In this document: positions 5,598-6,737 of the stretch, in pieces
How positions within the stretch are numbered: position 1 is the stretch's first letter
Layout: each line of letters starts with the position of its first letter
Origin: Deltaproteobacteria bacterium
GTDB taxonomy: Bacteria > Bdellovibrionota_C > UBA2361 > JAAYZI01
DNA length: 6,737 nucleotides
Assembly: GCA_012514925.1 (NCBI GenBank)
Contig: JAAYZI010000245.1
Location: 1 to 6,737 of the forward strand
Reading direction: 5' to 3'
The notes under the pieces: generated by a model
The model's database searches: none
What the model was told of the DNA's origin: nothing
The model's input: only the letters and a program-made list of their open reading frames with translations
Program-made: the position numbers and the translations under genes

Positions 5598-6617
5598 ATG
5601 GATGCACTCACCAGCGCCACTCCGACCGTATCAGTTAGTAAGCTTATTCAAGGGATTAGCTCTAAACACGACAAACCTGAAACGACAAAACACTCCGAGG
5701 AGTCTAGGGCCTTCGATGAAATTCTTTCCTCTGTGATGCAACCAGACCAGGCAAATCAGGTTAACGAGGAGGAATTATTTGCCGCTATCATCAAGGAAAG
5801 AATCTCTACTCTGAAAGGCGAAGACGCCGCCACTCAGTATCACACCATACTCACACAACGAAATACCGAACTGACCGCTATTAATGGTTACCCATGCGCC
5901 GAACAGGCAGGCAATGAGGCATTGGACGTACTGGTGTTCACCGGTGTGCTTACTACGGAAGAGGCTACGGCTATTCGATCAGAAGCCTTTGCTGCAGCAC
6001 AACTAGACTCGAATCTTACCGCGCTCTATGACAGTCGCGGCTCTGGAGAGGATCCGACCATAGCGGTGGCAAGTATGGAAGAGGCGTTATTAAAGGCCCG
6101 CTTGATGATCGAAAAGTTTGATATCGGCGAACTGGAGGCCGCTCTCTTTGAAGGGCCTTATAACACAGGCATGCCCACCGAAACTAAAGAGGTGGTAAAA
6201 GAAGAAATAGCCGAGTCCGAAGAACCCGAAGAGGAGGAGGAAGCTGAGGAGACTCCTCCCACAGAGGAAGAAAAAATCGACTCACTGGGAACCACTACTC
6301 CTAAAGGAAACGGCCTGTTCGTATTTAACCCCGAAAGCCGTAAAGACGGTAAGCTCGCCATTACCTTGCCGCTTAAACTTTCAGCCCGCGCCGAAAACTT
6401 GGTGCTAAAGAACAAAGACGGAAGTGAAATAGAAAACGGCACCGTCTCTAACGAGCAGGCCACCATCACACGGAACGGGCGCAAACGCTACCGCTTTGAA
6501 AAAGCCGGGAAGGAGTATCCCAAAGAGCTAATCGTTGAGGTCCACCTCAAAAACGGCAAGGTAAGAGAATATGAAATTAAAGACTCCTCCAAGAAGCTAA
6601 AGAGGTTGGGGCGTTAA
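5598..6617 (+). CDS. Unrecognised acidic protein with a basic C-terminal beta module
   Basis: I do not recognise this 339-residue protein. It has no signal peptide or membrane helix, so it is probably cytoplasmic unless exported by a non-Sec route. Residues 1-35 are polar and probably disordered. Residues 36-190 are mainly helical and moderately acidic, with blocks such as EEELFAAIIKERISTL (57-72) and DPTIAVASMEEALLKARLMI (152-171). A highly acidic, low-complexity linker spans about 195-228, with EEPEEEEEAEE at 208-218. The last 95 residues form a basic, beta-rich module (DGKLAITLP at 250-258, KRYRFEKAGKEYP at 296-308) ending in KKLKRLGR. One cysteine is present, at 100. It follows the receiver gene by 79 bases and has its own ribosome site and a candidate promoter, so it may be separately regulated. 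Proximity to an output-less receiver makes it a candidate partner, which is inference only. Confidence 0.85.
   Translation: MDALTSATPTVSVSKLIQGISSKHDKPETTKHSEESRAFDEILSSVMQPDQANQVNEEELFAAIIKERISTLKGEDAATQYHTILTQRNTELTAINGYPCAEQAGNEALDVLVFTGVLTTEEATAIRSEAFAAAQLDSNLTALYDSRGSGEDPTIAVASMEEALLKARLMIEKFDIGELEAALFEGPYNTGMPTETKEVVKEEIAESEEPEEEEEAEETPPTEEEKIDSLGTTTPKGNGLFVFNPESRKDGKLAITLPLKLSARAENLVLKNKDGSEIENGTVSNEQATITRNGRKRYRFEKAGKEYPKELIVEVHLKNGKVREYEIKDSSKKLKRLGR
6180..6281 (+). repeat. Purine-rich low-complexity tract coding the acidic linker
   Basis: This stretch is dense in GAA and GAG codons, with GAGGAGGAGGAAG near 6231. It encodes the Glu-rich linker of the acidic protein. Such tracts vary in length between strains and mimic internal Shine-Dalgarno sites; no ATG or GTG at a usable spacing was noted. 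Confidence 0.6.
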
Positions 6618-6626
6618 GGCGACTAA

Positions 6627-6668
6627 ATTCTACCCTTCTGCCCCATGCGTATATTCAGGGTGTAGAAT
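6627..6668 (+). other. Imperfect stem-loop after the acidic-protein gene
   Basis: ATTCTA (6627-6632) pairs with TAGAAT (6663-6668), and CCCT (6633-6636) pairs with AGGG (6657-6660). There is a two-base bulge (6661-6662) and a 20-base loop. It begins ten bases after the TAA stop. No T-run follows, so it is a weak, possibly factor-dependent end signal or a 3' stability element. Confidence 0.35.
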
Positions 6669-6702
6669 AAGTACTTGTAAGCGTTCACGTACGGAATTGA
6701 TT

Positions 6703-6737
6703 ATGCAACTCCGTTTCAGCCTGAGAGGTAACGCGGA
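6703..6737 (+). CDS. Possible start of a further gene (partial, runs off the right edge)
   Basis: ATG at 6703 opens a frame reading MQLRFSLRGNA to the window edge. A weak GGA (6693-6695) lies seven bases upstream. The short basic start would suit a membrane or sensor protein, but eleven codons cannot show this. The 85 bases between it and the preceding stop hold only the stem-loop described above. Confidence 0.3.
   Translation, partial: MQLRFSLRGNA

Noticed and set aside
6158..6484. A 108-codon minus-strand frame rich in serine
   Set aside because: It is the complement of the Glu-rich linker of the acidic protein. GAA and GAG codons read backwards give Ser/Phe-rich sequence.

Overview
The window shows a Gram-negative-style bacterial locus of roughly 50% GC, to judge by eye. 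The signs are a lipoprotein signal peptide, a GT-C membrane glycosyltransferase with a periplasmic domain, an HDOD protein and a membrane histidine kinase. Nothing here fixes the lineage. The gene mix would suit a deltaproteobacteria-like or related environmental group, but that is a guess. No RNA genes, CRISPR arrays, insertion sequences or prophage genes were seen.

Left third (1-2037, minus strand): one long open frame of 679 codons runs off the left edge without a stop. It encodes a GT39/PMT-like polytopic glycosyltransferase with an extra N-terminal periplasmic beta domain. A 106-bp intergenic region (2038-2143) separates it from a divergent plus-strand gene and holds a small perfect dyad.

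Middle and right (2144-6617, plus strand): five co-directional genes follow. They encode a small lipoprotein of unknown function, an HDOD protein, a PAS-containing membrane histidine kinase, a stand-alone CheY-like receiver and an unrecognised acidic protein. The gaps are 13, 56, 6 and 79 bases. The kinase and receiver are almost certainly co-translated and form a phosphorelay pair. The HDOD gene lies directly upstream of them and looks co-transcribed with the lipoprotein gene. No DNA-binding or enzymatic output domain is present in the kinase or receiver, so the output must be a protein partner. The HDOD protein and the acidic protein are the nearest candidates, which is inference from neighbourhood alone.

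Gene junctions carry three distinct inverted repeats: one over the HDOD stop codon, one in a candidate promoter before the acidic-protein gene, and one after that gene. A possible new reading frame begins at 6703 and runs off the right edge.

Nothing in the window can be called a proven new system. The points most worth following are the output-less HDOD/kinase/receiver set, the unknown acidic protein downstream of it, and the dyads placed inside promoter-like elements.
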